From NCBI RefSeq assembly GCF_013456555.2, contig NZ_CP084884.1, positions 62,001 through 126,000 of the forward strand: DNA of 64,000 bases, in the 5' to 3' direction. The notes below the pieces were generated by a model, which ran no database searches, was not told the origin of the DNA, and saw only the letters and a program-made list of their open reading frames with translations. The stretch comes from Natrinema zhouii (GTDB lineage Archaea; Halobacteriota; Halobacteria; Halobacteriales; Natrialbaceae). Positions 8,733 to 16,721 of the stretch are shown piece by piece (the stretch's first letter is position 1; each line of letters starts with the position of its first letter). The position numbers were made by a program, and so were the translations under genes.

Positions 8733-9632
8733 ATGTCCGCGACCATGCAGGACCTCGTCGAGCGAGACGAACTGACAGTCGTTCCCGGCGTCTTCGACGC
8801 CCTGACCGCAAAGCTGGCCGAGGATGTCGGCTTCGAAGCGCTGTACCTCGGAGGGTACGTCGTCGGCTCGTCGATCGCGGCCTCGGAGCCGCTGACGACG
8901 ATGACCGAGATGTGCGATCGAGCAGGGGAGATCACGGCGGCGACTGATCTGCCGCTCATCGTCGACGGCGACGCCGGATTCGGGAATCCCTCGCATACCC
9001 ATCGGACGATCCGGCAGTACGATCACGCCGGGATCGACGCTCTCCACATCGAGGATCAGGTCTATCCCAAGCGGATGCACTACTTCGCGACGGAGGATCG
9101 GGAGGGGCGCAAGCACATCATCGACACCGAGGAGATGCAACAGAAAGTTCGAGCAGCAGCCGAGGCCAAGTCCGCGATCGACTCGGACATCACGATCATC
9201 GCGCGGTCGGACGCCGCCCGCGACCAGCGCCGGGAGTTCGAGACGATGGAAGACGCCGTCGAACGGATCAACACGTACTTCGACGCCGGTGCGGACATGG
9301 GGCTGCTCTTCCCGGCCGACCGCGAGGAGGCGCGGTACGTCGCCGAACGTGCCGACGGACCGATGCTGTATGTGATGCTCGAGAACCGCCTGTCGAGAGA
9401 CGAGCGTCCGTCCGTCGCGGAACTCCAGGACATGGGCTTCGCGATGGCGGCCTACCCGATCGGGGCGACGGTACTCGCAGCCCACCACACCAAGCGGCTA
9501 TACAAGTCCCTGCACGAAACGGGCGAAACGGGCATCGAGAAGGAGACATTCGCGGAGACTCGCAACGAGATCAACCGCGTGATCGGCTTGCACGACTACT
9601 ACGACATCGAGGAGCGATCTGGGAAGAAATGA
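8733..9632 (+). CDS. Isocitrate lyase / PEP mutase superfamily protein
   Basis: The 299-residue product has the TIM-barrel fold of the isocitrate lyase/PEP mutase superfamily. PLIVDGDAGFGN (about 74-85) supplies metal-binding Asp residues, and HIEDQVYPKR (105-114) is the second family motif. True isocitrate and 2-methylisocitrate lyases have a catalytic Cys in K-[KR]-C-G-H; here the position is Met115 (PKRMHYF). A C-C lyase using Cys is therefore unlikely, and an oxaloacetate-hydrolase, PEP-mutase or decarboxylase type activity is possible. The frame can be extended to GTG 8694, but a TATA-like box there favours ATG 8733. Its stop overlaps the next gene (ATGA), so the two are translationally coupled. 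Confidence 0.88.
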   Translation: MSATMQDLVERDELTVVPGVFDALTAKLAEDVGFEALYLGGYVVGSSIAASEPLTTMTEMCDRAGEITAATDLPLIVDGDAGFGNPSHTHRTIRQYDHAGIDALHIEDQVYPKRMHYFATEDREGRKHIIDTEEMQQKVRAAAEAKSAIDSDITIIARSDAARDQRREFETMEDAVERINTYFDAGADMGLLFPADREEARYVAERADGPMLYVMLENRLSRDERPSVAELQDMGFAMAAYPIGATVLAAHHTKRLYKSLHETGETGIEKETFAETRNEINRVIGLHDYYDIEERSGKK

Positions 9633-10033
9633 CCGACGATCCACCGCGATCCGCGGACCTGCCCGCCGGCTACGACGACCTCGACCCGTACGCCGACATT
9701 GATCTCGAGACATTGCCGGAGTGGTGGCGACGGAATATCGAACTGTTCCGGGAGCACGGATTGCGCCCGTACCGTCCCGCCCGACTCGCCGACGGTGAAC
9801 TGCTGCCGGTCGTCCTGGATCGCCTCGAAGACCGGTATGGCGTCACGATCACCGTTCGCACCGTCCCCTCCGACGGGACCGAGACGTGGAGTATCTGGAT
9901 GGACGGGGACCGCGTCGCCGACGTGTCCCGGACGCGAACGAAAGACGGTCGGTCCGAGTACGATATCGATTCGGAGGTTCTCGAGGCGCTCGTCGCGAGT
10001 GCGCTCGGAGAGCGGCACGAGTCCGAGGGCTGA
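9629..10033 (+). CDS. Conserved-looking protein of unknown function, coupled to the lyase-fold gene
   Basis: I do not recognise this 134-residue acidic protein. It begins at an ATG overlapping the stop of the preceding gene in an ATGA, so translation is coupled and the two products may act together. The N-terminal half contains a tryptophan-rich segment (LETLPEWWRRNIELFREHG). The C-terminal half has alternating charged beta-like segments (GVTITVRTVPSDGTETWSIW). No membrane segment, signal peptide or metal motif is visible. Base composition matches its neighbours. It could be a small accessory subunit, but nothing in the sequence proves that. Confidence 0.7.
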   Translation: MTDDPPRSADLPAGYDDLDPYADIDLETLPEWWRRNIELFREHGLRPYRPARLADGELLPVVLDRLEDRYGVTITVRTVPSDGTETWSIWMDGDRVADVSRTRTKDGRSEYDIDSEVLEALVASALGERHESEG

Positions 10034-10062
10034 GACAATAAATCGATTCGATTCGAGCGCGT

Positions 10063-10434
10063 TCAGAAACTGATGTAGACGTTCCCGCCGTCGACAACGA
10101 CGTCGTACGTGGGAACGGCGTAGTGGTCGTCGTTGATGTTCCGACCGGTCGTGACGTCGAACTTCCAGGCGTGCCAGGGGCATGTGATGTTCTTCTTAAT
10201 ATCGACGTACCGCCACTCCCAGCCGTCGTCGCCGGTTTCCATCTCCCCACGCAGCTCCCCTTCACAGAGCGGGCCAGCTTGGTGGGGGCAGTAGTTGGCG
10301 ACGGCGTGATAGCCGCCGTCGATGTTGAACACCGCGATCTCCTGACCGCGGACGTCGGCGATGACGCGGTCACCCGGGTCACCGATCTCGCTTTCGTCAC
10401 AAACGTAGTGTCGATTCTCGCCCACGGTCACCAC
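10063..10434 (-). CDS. Rieske [2Fe-2S] ferredoxin-like protein
   Basis: The 123-residue product is a stand-alone Rieske domain. Cluster ligands are Cys49 and His51 in NYCPHQAGPLCEG and Cys85 and His88 in ITCPWHAWKFDVTTG, the full C-x-H...C-x-x-H set. No membrane anchor is present, so it is a soluble electron-transfer protein, as in dioxygenase or monooxygenase systems. The start is GTG at 10434, overlapping the end of the amidohydrolase gene by seven bases, so it is the last gene of that transcript. No Rieske oxygenase alpha subunit is visible nearby, so its partner is unknown. Confidence 0.9.
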   Translation of the reverse strand: MVTVGENRHYVCDESEIGDPGDRVIADVRGQEIAVFNIDGGYHAVANYCPHQAGPLCEGELRGEMETGDDGWEWRYVDIKKNITCPWHAWKFDVTTGRNINDDHYAVPTYDVVVDGGNVYISF

Positions 10435-11531
10435 CCCAGGACGCGTCGGGCGGTTCCGCCCATGATGTTTCGCACTGTCCCGTCGTCGAAGTGCGGTTCG
10501 ATGCGGTCGTACAGTTCCTCCGGCGGATCGAAATCGGAGTGGGGCAGGTCTGACGAGAACATGACGTTGTCGGGGCCGGCCATCTCGATCGCCCAGGCGG
10601 TGTGTTCGGGGTTGCCGGTGGGGAGTCCGAGCGGCTGGGTCGTAAACGAGATCTGGTCATCGACGTACGCGCTCGGCCGCTTCGAGAGGATTGGCATCTC
10701 GTACTCCAGTTCGAGGTAGTGGTCGTCGAGGCGCCACACCGTGTAGGGAATCCAACCGACGCCCGCCTCCTGGAAGACAAACTGGAGATCGGGGTACCGC
10801 TCGGGGATGCCCTGAACGATCAGCGAGGTGAGGTTCTGCATGTGTGAGAACGGGTGGACCGTCACGTGCTCCTCTGTGTAGGTCTCATTGTACATCCGTT
10901 GGACGGGAAACGCGTGGCTCGTGTTGATGCTTGCGCTGTGGAAGAACACCGGGAGGTCGTGCCGCTGGGCGGCCTCGTAGATCGGATCGTATCGCGTGTG
11001 TCCCGGCGGTGGAACGAGCCCCGTCGCCGACATCGTGACGCCGACGACGCCGGACTCGTCGCCGTGGCGGTCGATCTCCTCCGCCGCCTTGTCGGGACGC
11101 TGATGCGGGAGTACCAACAGCGCCTTGAGGCGGTCTTCCCCCTCGTCGACGACAGTGTCCAAGACCCACGAGTTGTACCCGTTCGATAGCGCGACGGACG
11201 CTCTCGTGTTGTTGACGGTCGGAAGCGCCAGATTCGTTCCTGGCGATACGATGCCCAGATTGATCCCGAACTCGTCCATCCGCTCTAACTTCGCTTCCGC
11301 GCTGTTTTCCTCCGTGTTCCACGCGTTTCGGTCGCTGTGCAGCGACGTCGGCATCGAGTGGGTAATCGAGTAGATGTCTTGGCGCGGATTTTCGGTCTCC
11401 TCGATGATCCGTCTGATTCCACTGTGGGTGTCGTCGATGTACGGCAGAACGTCCTCGACGCTCTCAGTCAGATGAGCGTCGCAGTCGACGATCTCGATGT
11501 CCGTGTCTCCATCTCTGATTTGAGTTGACAT
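10428..11531 (-). CDS. Amidohydrolase family 2 (ACMSD-like) metal-dependent hydrolase/decarboxylase
   Basis: The 367-residue product belongs to the amidohydrolase-2 group, whose members hydrolyse or decarboxylate (iso)aromatic and carboxylic substrates such as aminocarboxymuconate semialdehyde or 2,3-dihydroxybenzoate. The N-terminal motif is VDCDAHLTESVEDV rather than the usual D-x-H-x-H. Further family motifs are PVFFHSAS, VFQEAGVGWIPYTVWRLD and MFSSDLPHSDFD, which includes the C-terminal catalytic Asp. The ATG at 11531 is about 25 bp downstream of a minus-strand TATA element (11556-11566). It overlaps the Rieske gene at its 3' end. Loss of the second N-terminal His suggests altered metal binding. 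Decarboxylation of a pathway acid is a reasonable guess. Confidence 0.86.
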   Translation of the reverse strand: MSTQIRDGDTDIEIVDCDAHLTESVEDVLPYIDDTHSGIRRIIEETENPRQDIYSITHSMPTSLHSDRNAWNTEENSAEAKLERMDEFGINLGIVSPGTNLALPTVNNTRASVALSNGYNSWVLDTVVDEGEDRLKALLVLPHQRPDKAAEEIDRHGDESGVVGVTMSATGLVPPPGHTRYDPIYEAAQRHDLPVFFHSASINTSHAFPVQRMYNETYTEEHVTVHPFSHMQNLTSLIVQGIPERYPDLQFVFQEAGVGWIPYTVWRLDDHYLELEYEMPILSKRPSAYVDDQISFTTQPLGLPTGNPEHTAWAIEMAGPDNVMFSSDLPHSDFDPPEELYDRIEPHFDDGTVRNIMGGTARRVLGW

Positions 11532-11555
11532 ACCACTTCAGTGTATCAGAGACAG

Positions 11556-11566
11556 AATAATAAGTT
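11556..11566 (-). promoter_or_regulatory. TATA box of the amidohydrolase-Rieske transcript
   Basis: On the minus strand ACTTATTATTC lies 25-35 bp before the ATG at 11531. This suggests the amidohydrolase and Rieske genes are transcribed separately from the DUF6282 gene just upstream. Confidence 0.45.
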
Positions 11567-11587
11567 TCAGTCCGAGCGCACCGACGT

Positions 11588-12421
11588 TCAGCGCGGCTCC
11601 AGCAGGACGCGTGGCGTCTCGAGCGCCATCGTCGCGATCTCGTCTTCGCTCAGCCCGGTGTTGACGAGCCGGTCGGCAAACTCCAGCAGTCCCTCTGGCG
11701 GCGAAGGGTTCGACGGCTGACCGTAGTCCGTCGAGAGGACGCAGCGGTCGGCGCCGACCGCGTCGACGGTCGTGGCCATCGTCTCGACGTCGACATCGCC
11801 TTTCGTCACCGGAAGGTAACACTTCTCGAGGTACGCGCCGCGCTCGGCGAAGGCAACCTGATCCTCGCGGGAGAGGTCCATAAAGGCCGATTCGGGGTGC
11901 GTGATGAGATAGGGCACTTCGGCGCCCATCGCCTCGAGTTCGTCGAGGATGACGTATGTCTCGTCAGGGCCGAGGTGGCCGTTCCCGAGCACGACATCAC
12001 GATCGGCGTCGGCGACCGTCTCGAGCACGGCGCGAGCGTCGGCGCGGAGTGCACCATCGTCGGTGAGCGCGGTGAGGTCCTGTCCTTCGAAGGGGAAGTG
12101 TCGTCCCGGGGTGTAGTTGGCCGCGCTGAAGGTCGGCAGCCAGACGACGGAGACGCCCATCTCGATCGCCAATTTGACCGCACTGGGATTGAAGCCGCCG
12201 ACAAACGTGTTCAACGCGATCGATGAGTAGATGTCGACGTCGGGAACCTGTTCAGCGGCCATCCGCGCCATCGGCGCGGTGTTCCAGAAGTGGCTCTTCA
12301 GCACGAACCCGCCGAGGTGGGACTCAGCGACCCGCCGCGCGAGCTCGACCGTCCCGTGCTTTCGCTCCCAGAGCGACGGGGCTGCGTGAACGTGGAAATC
12401 GATCGCATCGTCCGGCAGCAT
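11588..12421 (-). CDS. DUF6282-type amidohydrolase-fold protein
   Basis: The 277-residue product starts with DFHVHAAPSLW, the H-x-H metal motif of amidohydrolase-fold TIM barrels. LITHPESAFMDLS and CVLSTDYGQPSNPSPPEG supply later His and Asp ligands. The arrangement matches the family I know as DUF6282, whose reaction is not established. It is the third gene of a run with the UGSC-motif protein and its partner: only three bases separate its ATG from the partner's stop. A hydrolytic step on a product of the UGSC pair is inferred from position only. Confidence 0.8.
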   Translation of the reverse strand: MLPDDAIDFHVHAAPSLWERKHGTVELARRVAESHLGGFVLKSHFWNTAPMARMAAEQVPDVDIYSSIALNTFVGGFNPSAVKLAIEMGVSVVWLPTFSAANYTPGRHFPFEGQDLTALTDDGALRADARAVLETVADADRDVVLGNGHLGPDETYVILDELEAMGAEVPYLITHPESAFMDLSREDQVAFAERGAYLEKCYLPVTKGDVDVETMATTVDAVGADRCVLSTDYGQPSNPSPPEGLLEFADRLVNTGLSEDEIATMALETPRVLLEPR

Positions 12422-12424
12422 CGG

Positions 12425-13477
12425 TCAGACCTCCTCGTCGATGTCGACGGTAACCGATCGCGTCTCGCCGAACGAGTGCAACGCCATCGAGTGCTTGCCC
12501 GCGCCGCCGGCGACAACGACGGTGACGTCTTCCGGCGTCTCGACGAGCGGGATCCTCGCGTCGTCGTTCTCCACCTCGAACCGGTGGTGCCAGGTGTAGT
12601 TGTCGGTGATGCCGGCCGTCCGGAGCGTCTCGAGCTCGTTTCGGGCGTTGTCGTAGAGGAACCACTGAACGTCCTCACGGCTCCAGTCGTTGCGGGCAAT
12701 GGTATCGGCGTGCTCGGGACCCAACACGATGCAAATCTCGCCATGCGTGTGGTGGGAGTTGTTGTTTCCGACAGTCGCGAACACGTCCGCCGCGATCGTC
12801 AGTAGCTCTGCCGGCTTTTCGTTGACGTGGTCATTGATCTCGTGGGGCGCTTCGACGCCCATGACCGTCACGGCGCTCTCGTCCTCGTCAAACCCGCGCT
12901 GGACGTGGAGCGGGTCCCACGGATTCTTCTTTTCGTTCTCGGCGATACAGAAGCTGTACTTTCCGGGATGGCCGTGCGTGGCACGGTCCATATCCCCTGG
13001 CGTCCCACCGCCGAGGTTGACGAGGAGCAGACGGACGGTACGTCCGATGGTCGCGTTCGCCCGGTAGCCCTGTCCGAAGACGTTGTAGCCGTAGTTGAGG
13101 TTGATCTCTTCGACGATTGGTCCGTTGACGACGAGCATCGGCGCGACCGGGTGCGTCGTCGCGTTGACACCGTAGAGGTTGAATTCCTCCTCGGTCATCG
13201 CCTCGACCGCCGCGATCAGAACAGGCATGTACGCCGGTTCGCAGCCGGCCATTACGGCGTTGATGGCGATCTTCTCGACCGTTGCGACCCCGTACTTCGG
13301 CGGGATCGTTCCCAACTCCTCGTCCGGCTCCCGCGAGGTCCCTTCGAGCATCCGTTCGACACGCTCGGCCGTCGGCGGGACGACCGGGAGCCCGTCGGTC
13401 ATCTCCCGTCGGTAGAGGTAGTCGTTTACGTCCTCGAAGTCGTCGTCGATCGAAATCGTCTCTGAGTCGAACGTCAT
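12425..13477 (-). CDS. Partner protein of the UGSC-motif protein (function unknown)
   Basis: The 350-residue product has no membrane segments. It contains YRREMTDGLPVVPPTAERVE near the start, VNATTHPVAPMLVVNGPI, GRTVRLLLVNLGGG and TFG-free acidic segments, ending with a beta-rich part (VTVVVAGGAGKHSMALHSFG). The DGLPVVPPT plus THP-and-NGP combination recurs in proteins encoded beside UGSC-motif proteins; I cannot name a reaction. Its ATG at 13477 overlaps the upstream stop (ATGA, 13474-13477), so the two are coupled and probably form one enzyme. The frame is open further upstream, but that part is antisense-like, arginine-rich shadow of the UGSC gene. Confidence 0.78.
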   Translation of the reverse strand: MTFDSETISIDDDFEDVNDYLYRREMTDGLPVVPPTAERVERMLEGTSREPDEELGTIPPKYGVATVEKIAINAVMAGCEPAYMPVLIAAVEAMTEEEFNLYGVNATTHPVAPMLVVNGPIVEEINLNYGYNVFGQGYRANATIGRTVRLLLVNLGGGTPGDMDRATHGHPGKYSFCIAENEKKNPWDPLHVQRGFDEDESAVTVMGVEAPHEINDHVNEKPAELLTIAADVFATVGNNNSHHTHGEICIVLGPEHADTIARNDWSREDVQWFLYDNARNELETLRTAGITDNYTWHHRFEVENDDARIPLVETPEDVTVVVAGGAGKHSMALHSFGETRSVTVDIDEEV

Positions 13478-14121
13478 AGGTCGATCGGGCAGTAGAGGCT
13501 CTCGTCGCTCAGTTCCTCGTCGGCGGCCAAATAGCGCTCCGCGTACTCGTCCTCGAGCTCGTCGCGGTCGGTGGTGAGGACGGCGACGATCTCCTCGAGC
13601 GCGTTCTCGGCCCGATCGAGGACCTTCGGCTCCTCGAGGTCGCCCATCGGGTGCGAGACCATGACTAGCGGCAGGCCCGGCATGCTGAGCGACTGGGCCT
13701 CCGACTGGCCGAGCTTGATGAATTCGTCGCTGTTGATCGTCGCGACCGGTGTTCCCTTCTTTTCGAGGTCGATGCTGTCGTAGACGCACCACGACGTGCA
13801 CGAGCCGCAGTCGCCGTAGGCATTGACCACGGCGTCGCACTGCGAGACCAGCTGGTCGGCGATCGCGTCGGCGGGGATCGGACTCTTGTCCTTCCGTCGG
13901 TAGACGACCTCATCGACGCCGTACTCGGATTTGAGCCGCTCGCCGACGGCTTCGAGGAAGACATCCGCGTTGCTCTTCGAGTTGTCGAGCAGTCCGATGG
14001 TCGCCCCCTCGAGCGAGTTGAGCCGTTCCGCGATCGGCGTCGCGTCGTAGTTCACTTCCCCTCGGGGGTCGAGGATTTCAATACTCACTCCGTCGTCTGT
14101 ACGTGTGCTATTGGCGCACAT
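13474..14121 (-). CDS. UGSC-family protein, cysteine form
   Basis: The 215-residue product carries AYGDCGSCTSW at about 101-111. This is the UGSC motif, with Cys105 where selenium-using relatives have selenocysteine, and Cys108 as the second redox residue. Family members are called UGSC (seleno)proteins; their chemistry is not settled, but a redox-active pair is likely. The preceding segment TIGLLDNSKSNADVFLEAVG (41-60) is also typical. It is first of a three-gene minus-strand run with the 350-residue partner and a DUF6282 hydrolase. The ATG at 14121 lies about 25-32 bp after a TATA-like CTTATTTAC (14146-14154). The function in this island is inferred only as a step on an organic acid or sulfur compound. 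Confidence 0.85.
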   Translation of the reverse strand: MCANSTRTDDGVSIEILDPRGEVNYDATPIAERLNSLEGATIGLLDNSKSNADVFLEAVGERLKSEYGVDEVVYRRKDKSPIPADAIADQLVSQCDAVVNAYGDCGSCTSWCVYDSIDLEKKGTPVATINSDEFIKLGQSEAQSLSMPGLPLVMVSHPMGDLEEPKVLDRAENALEEIVAVLTTDRDELEDEYAERYLAADEELSDESLYCPIDL

Positions 14122-14145
14122 ATACAGCTATTCCACAGCCATGGA

Positions 14146-14154
14146 GTAAATAAG
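14146..14154 (-). promoter_or_regulatory. TATA box of the UGSC operon
   Basis: CTTATTTAC on the minus strand sits 25-33 bp before the ATG at 14121. Confidence 0.5.
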
Positions 14155-14249
14155 TTGCCCCGAGTCGGCCGCTACGGCTGCCGTTGGTGGCCGCGAATCC
14201 CGATCGAGATCTCGACGCTTCGCTGCCGCCGCCTCGATCATGAGAACGG

Positions 14250-14293
14250 TAGCTCGTTTCGAGGTGAACGATTATGTCGATCGAAACGAGCTA
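14250..14293. promoter_or_regulatory. 13-bp perfect inverted repeat before the fumarase/ASL-like lyase gene
   Basis: TAGCTCGTTTCGA (14250-14262) and TCGAAACGAGCTA (14281-14293) are perfectly complementary with an 18-bp spacer and end 6 bp before the ATG at 14300. The location covers the expected promoter/start zone. It is more likely an operator for a dimeric repressor than a terminator, though an RNA hairpin is possible. Confidence 0.55.
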
Positions 14294-14299
14294 TTAGCT

Positions 14300-15643
14300 A
14301 TGGCGTCACAGGTACAGGGTCCGCTGTTCGCGGATACGTTCAGTACACCGGCCATGCGGGAGATCTTCGGCACCGAAAGCTACGTTGACCGATTCGTCCG
14401 GGTCGAGGCGGCGCTCGCACGGGCGGAGGCGTCGGTCGGCATGATCCCCGAGGAGGTCGCGGAAACGCTCACCGACCGTGCGTCGGTTGAACACGTCGAC
14501 ATGGATGTCGTCGAACGCTACCTCGACGAGCGGGGCCACCTCGCGATGTCGATTATCAGCGGCTGGCAGGCAATGATCGGCGATGAGGGCGAGTACGTTC
14601 ACTGGGGCGCAACCAGCCAGGACGTCATGGACACGACGACCGTCCTGCAGGTGCGAGACGGACTTGACGAACTGCTCGAGCGGCTCCGGGCGATCGAGTT
14701 CCACCTCGCCGATCACGTCGAGACCCACGCCGACACCCCGATGATTGGACGGACGCACTACGTCCACGCGGTACCGACGACGTTCGGCCTGAAGGCGGCG
14801 AGCTGGCTGGACGAGCTCCGCCGGCAGGTCGATTACCTCGAGTCGATCCAGGAATCGATCACCGTCTGTCAGTTCGGCGGCGCGGTCGGGACGTACGCAA
14901 CGTTCGGTTCGGATGGCCTCGAGATCGCCGACGCGTTCGCGGACGAACTCGGACTCGAGGTTCCGACGGTCGGCTGGCACGCCGCGAGGGATCGGATCGC
15001 GCGGGTGGTCACCGCGCTTGCGGCGGTCGCGAGCACACTCTCGCGAATCGCGAGGCAGGTCCTCGTCCTGAACCGGCCGGAGATACGCGAACTCCGGGAC
15101 CCGGTTCCCGAGGGTGAAGTCGGCAGCAGCACGATGCCCCACAAGCGTAACCCGAAGCGTGCAGAGAAGACCGCGATGGCCGCGCAGCTCCTCCGGAGCG
15201 AGGCCCGATCGATGCTCGAACTGATGGCCACCCTCGACGAGCGCTCGGCGTCGACCTGGTACGGCGAGTTTGCGGTCGTTCCGACGGCCTTCGGCTACGC
15301 CGATCGCTGCGCGGAGAGCGCGCGCCAGCTCGTCGAAGGGCTGACGGTCGACGCGGACCGGATGTGCGAGAACCTCTCGATCCACGGCGCCTTCGTGACC
15401 TCGGAGAACGTGATGATGGCCCTTGCAGACCACGTCGGGCGGGGGACGGCCCACGAGATCGTCTACGAGAACGCGATGGCGGCCGACTCGGACGACGAGT
15501 TCGTCGATCGGCTGCTCGAAGACGATCGGGTCACGGACGCCCTCACGCCCGAGGAGGTCGCGTCGTTAACCGACCCGACGCGGTACACCGGGCTTGCGGC
15601 GCAGCTTGCCGAGCGCGTCGTCGAGGAGCATCCGCGGGTCTGA
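14300..15643 (+). CDS. Fumarase/aspartase-superfamily lyase (adenylosuccinate lyase or carboxymuconate cycloisomerase type)
   Basis: The 447-residue product belongs to the superfamily that removes or adds a group across a C-C bond next to a carboxylate. GEVGSSTMPHKRNPKRAEK (about 270-290) is the signature loop with the catalytic serine region. HWGATSQDVMDTT and GRTHYVHAVPTTFGLK hold the His motifs of the adenylosuccinate-lyase/3-carboxy-cis,cis-muconate-cycloisomerase branch. The ATG at 14300 fits the family N-terminus (PLFADTFSTPAMREIF); an in-frame ATG at 14240 would lie inside an inverted repeat. Location in a catabolic island favours a carboxylic-acid lyase over the purine enzyme. The perfect inverted repeat next to the start suggests specific control. 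Confidence 0.88.
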   Translation: MASQVQGPLFADTFSTPAMREIFGTESYVDRFVRVEAALARAEASVGMIPEEVAETLTDRASVEHVDMDVVERYLDERGHLAMSIISGWQAMIGDEGEYVHWGATSQDVMDTTTVLQVRDGLDELLERLRAIEFHLADHVETHADTPMIGRTHYVHAVPTTFGLKAASWLDELRRQVDYLESIQESITVCQFGGAVGTYATFGSDGLEIADAFADELGLEVPTVGWHAARDRIARVVTALAAVASTLSRIARQVLVLNRPEIRELRDPVPEGEVGSSTMPHKRNPKRAEKTAMAAQLLRSEARSMLELMATLDERSASTWYGEFAVVPTAFGYADRCAESARQLVEGLTVDADRMCENLSIHGAFVTSENVMMALADHVGRGTAHEIVYENAMAADSDDEFVDRLLEDDRVTDALTPEEVASLTDPTRYTGLAAQLAERVVEEHPRV

Positions 15644-15798
15644 GCGTCTGACTTGAACTCTCCGCTCGGCGCGAACTGAACATCGAGGAGAACGAATTCA
15701 TACATGTTCATTGTTAGCCCGGGCATGAGCGATAGATTCCTAGGTGGTCTCGAGAGCCGTCACGTGTCTAAAAACCGCGATATGAGGGCCTGTGCTTC

Positions 15799-16589
15799 GT
15801 GACGCCACAGGTGAACGTTCCGGAGGCGGTCCTCGAACGGTACGGTGAGTATATCGATGTCGTGAAACTGCTCGATGCCGCCAGTTGGGCCCCGGACGAC
15901 GTGATCAGAGACGACATCCGGGTTCAGATCGACAGCGCTCCCGGCGAGGTCGCACGCATGCAGGGGACAGACGACGAATTTCTCGACCGCCTTGAGGAGG
16001 CCAGTATCGATGTCGTGGAGTACGAAACGCACGTCGATCGCCCGTCCGTGGACGAGATGCGATCGGAGGTCGAGACGCTCCGAGAGCGCGGATTTGACGT
16101 CGTCGGTGAGGTCGGTGCCAAGTGGTTCACGAGGATGAGACTCGGTATTCGCTCGACCGCGTCAAGATCGAGGAGACGATCGAGCGGTTCGAACGGTTCC
16201 TCGACGCCGGATGCGAGGCGATCTACTGGGAGGGGATGGTCGTTCGGAACCTCATCGGCCGCGACCTCGCGTATCGGGAGGGACAGAAGGCATTGCTGGA
16301 GGTCGCAGAGGCCGTCGGCCCGGAGAACATCGTCTTCGAGATCTGGAGTTCAACGATGAATTCACTCGAGTACGCGAAGTTCTGGTCCTGGCTGGTCTAC
16401 CAGTTCGGCCCGTCGGTCAACGTCGGGAACGTCCCGCCGCGGCGCGTCCCTCGACTCCAAAGTATTCGACGCGGAACGACGTTCGACATGAACCACGCCT
16501 ACATCCGCTGGCTCCGGGAGGGGAAACCGACCGACGAGTGGTGGCGAATGGAGGTTCCACCCTACGATGTCGGCCTGGAACGGGACTGA
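15799..16589 (+). pseudogene. Frameshifted phosphosulfolactate synthase (ComA)-like gene
   Basis: The first half encodes EYIDVVKLLDAASWAPDDVI and RGFDVVGEVGAKWF, and the second half, in another frame, DETRYSLDRVKIEETIERFE through AGCEAIYWEGMVVRNLIG. Together they make about 260 residues, the usual length and motif order of the ComA (phosphosulfolactate synthase) TIM-barrel family, which joins sulfite to phosphoenolpyruvate. One missing base near 16120-16130 (in the TGGTTCAC run) explains the shift. The rest of the frame is intact, so this may be recent decay or a sequencing error. It is a divergent member, with YWEG where the family usually has an EARESG-like motif, so another substrate is likely. 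The start is GTG at 15799. Confidence 0.72.
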
Positions 16590-16684
16590 CTCCATCCGTG
16601 TTCGGAAACCGGCCGGTGTCGGAACGCTGTTCTCCGGCGACGCGATCGGTTCGCCCGTCCGTCTCCGGACCCTCGAGAAACAAA

Positions 16685-16693
16685 CTTATATTA
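16685..16693 (+). promoter_or_regulatory. TATA box of the second CoA-transferase gene
   Basis: CTTATATTA lies about 30-37 bp before the ATG at 16722. Confidence 0.45.
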
Positions 16694-16721
16694 CATCCCG
16701 TTGCCCTTGTTATTCGTACGT

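Noticed and set aside
13478..13840. An N-terminal extension of the 350-residue UGSC-partner protein
   Set aside because: The extension lies within the UGSC gene in another frame and is arginine-rich. The ATG at 13477 overlaps the UGSC stop as ATGA, the normal coupling pattern.
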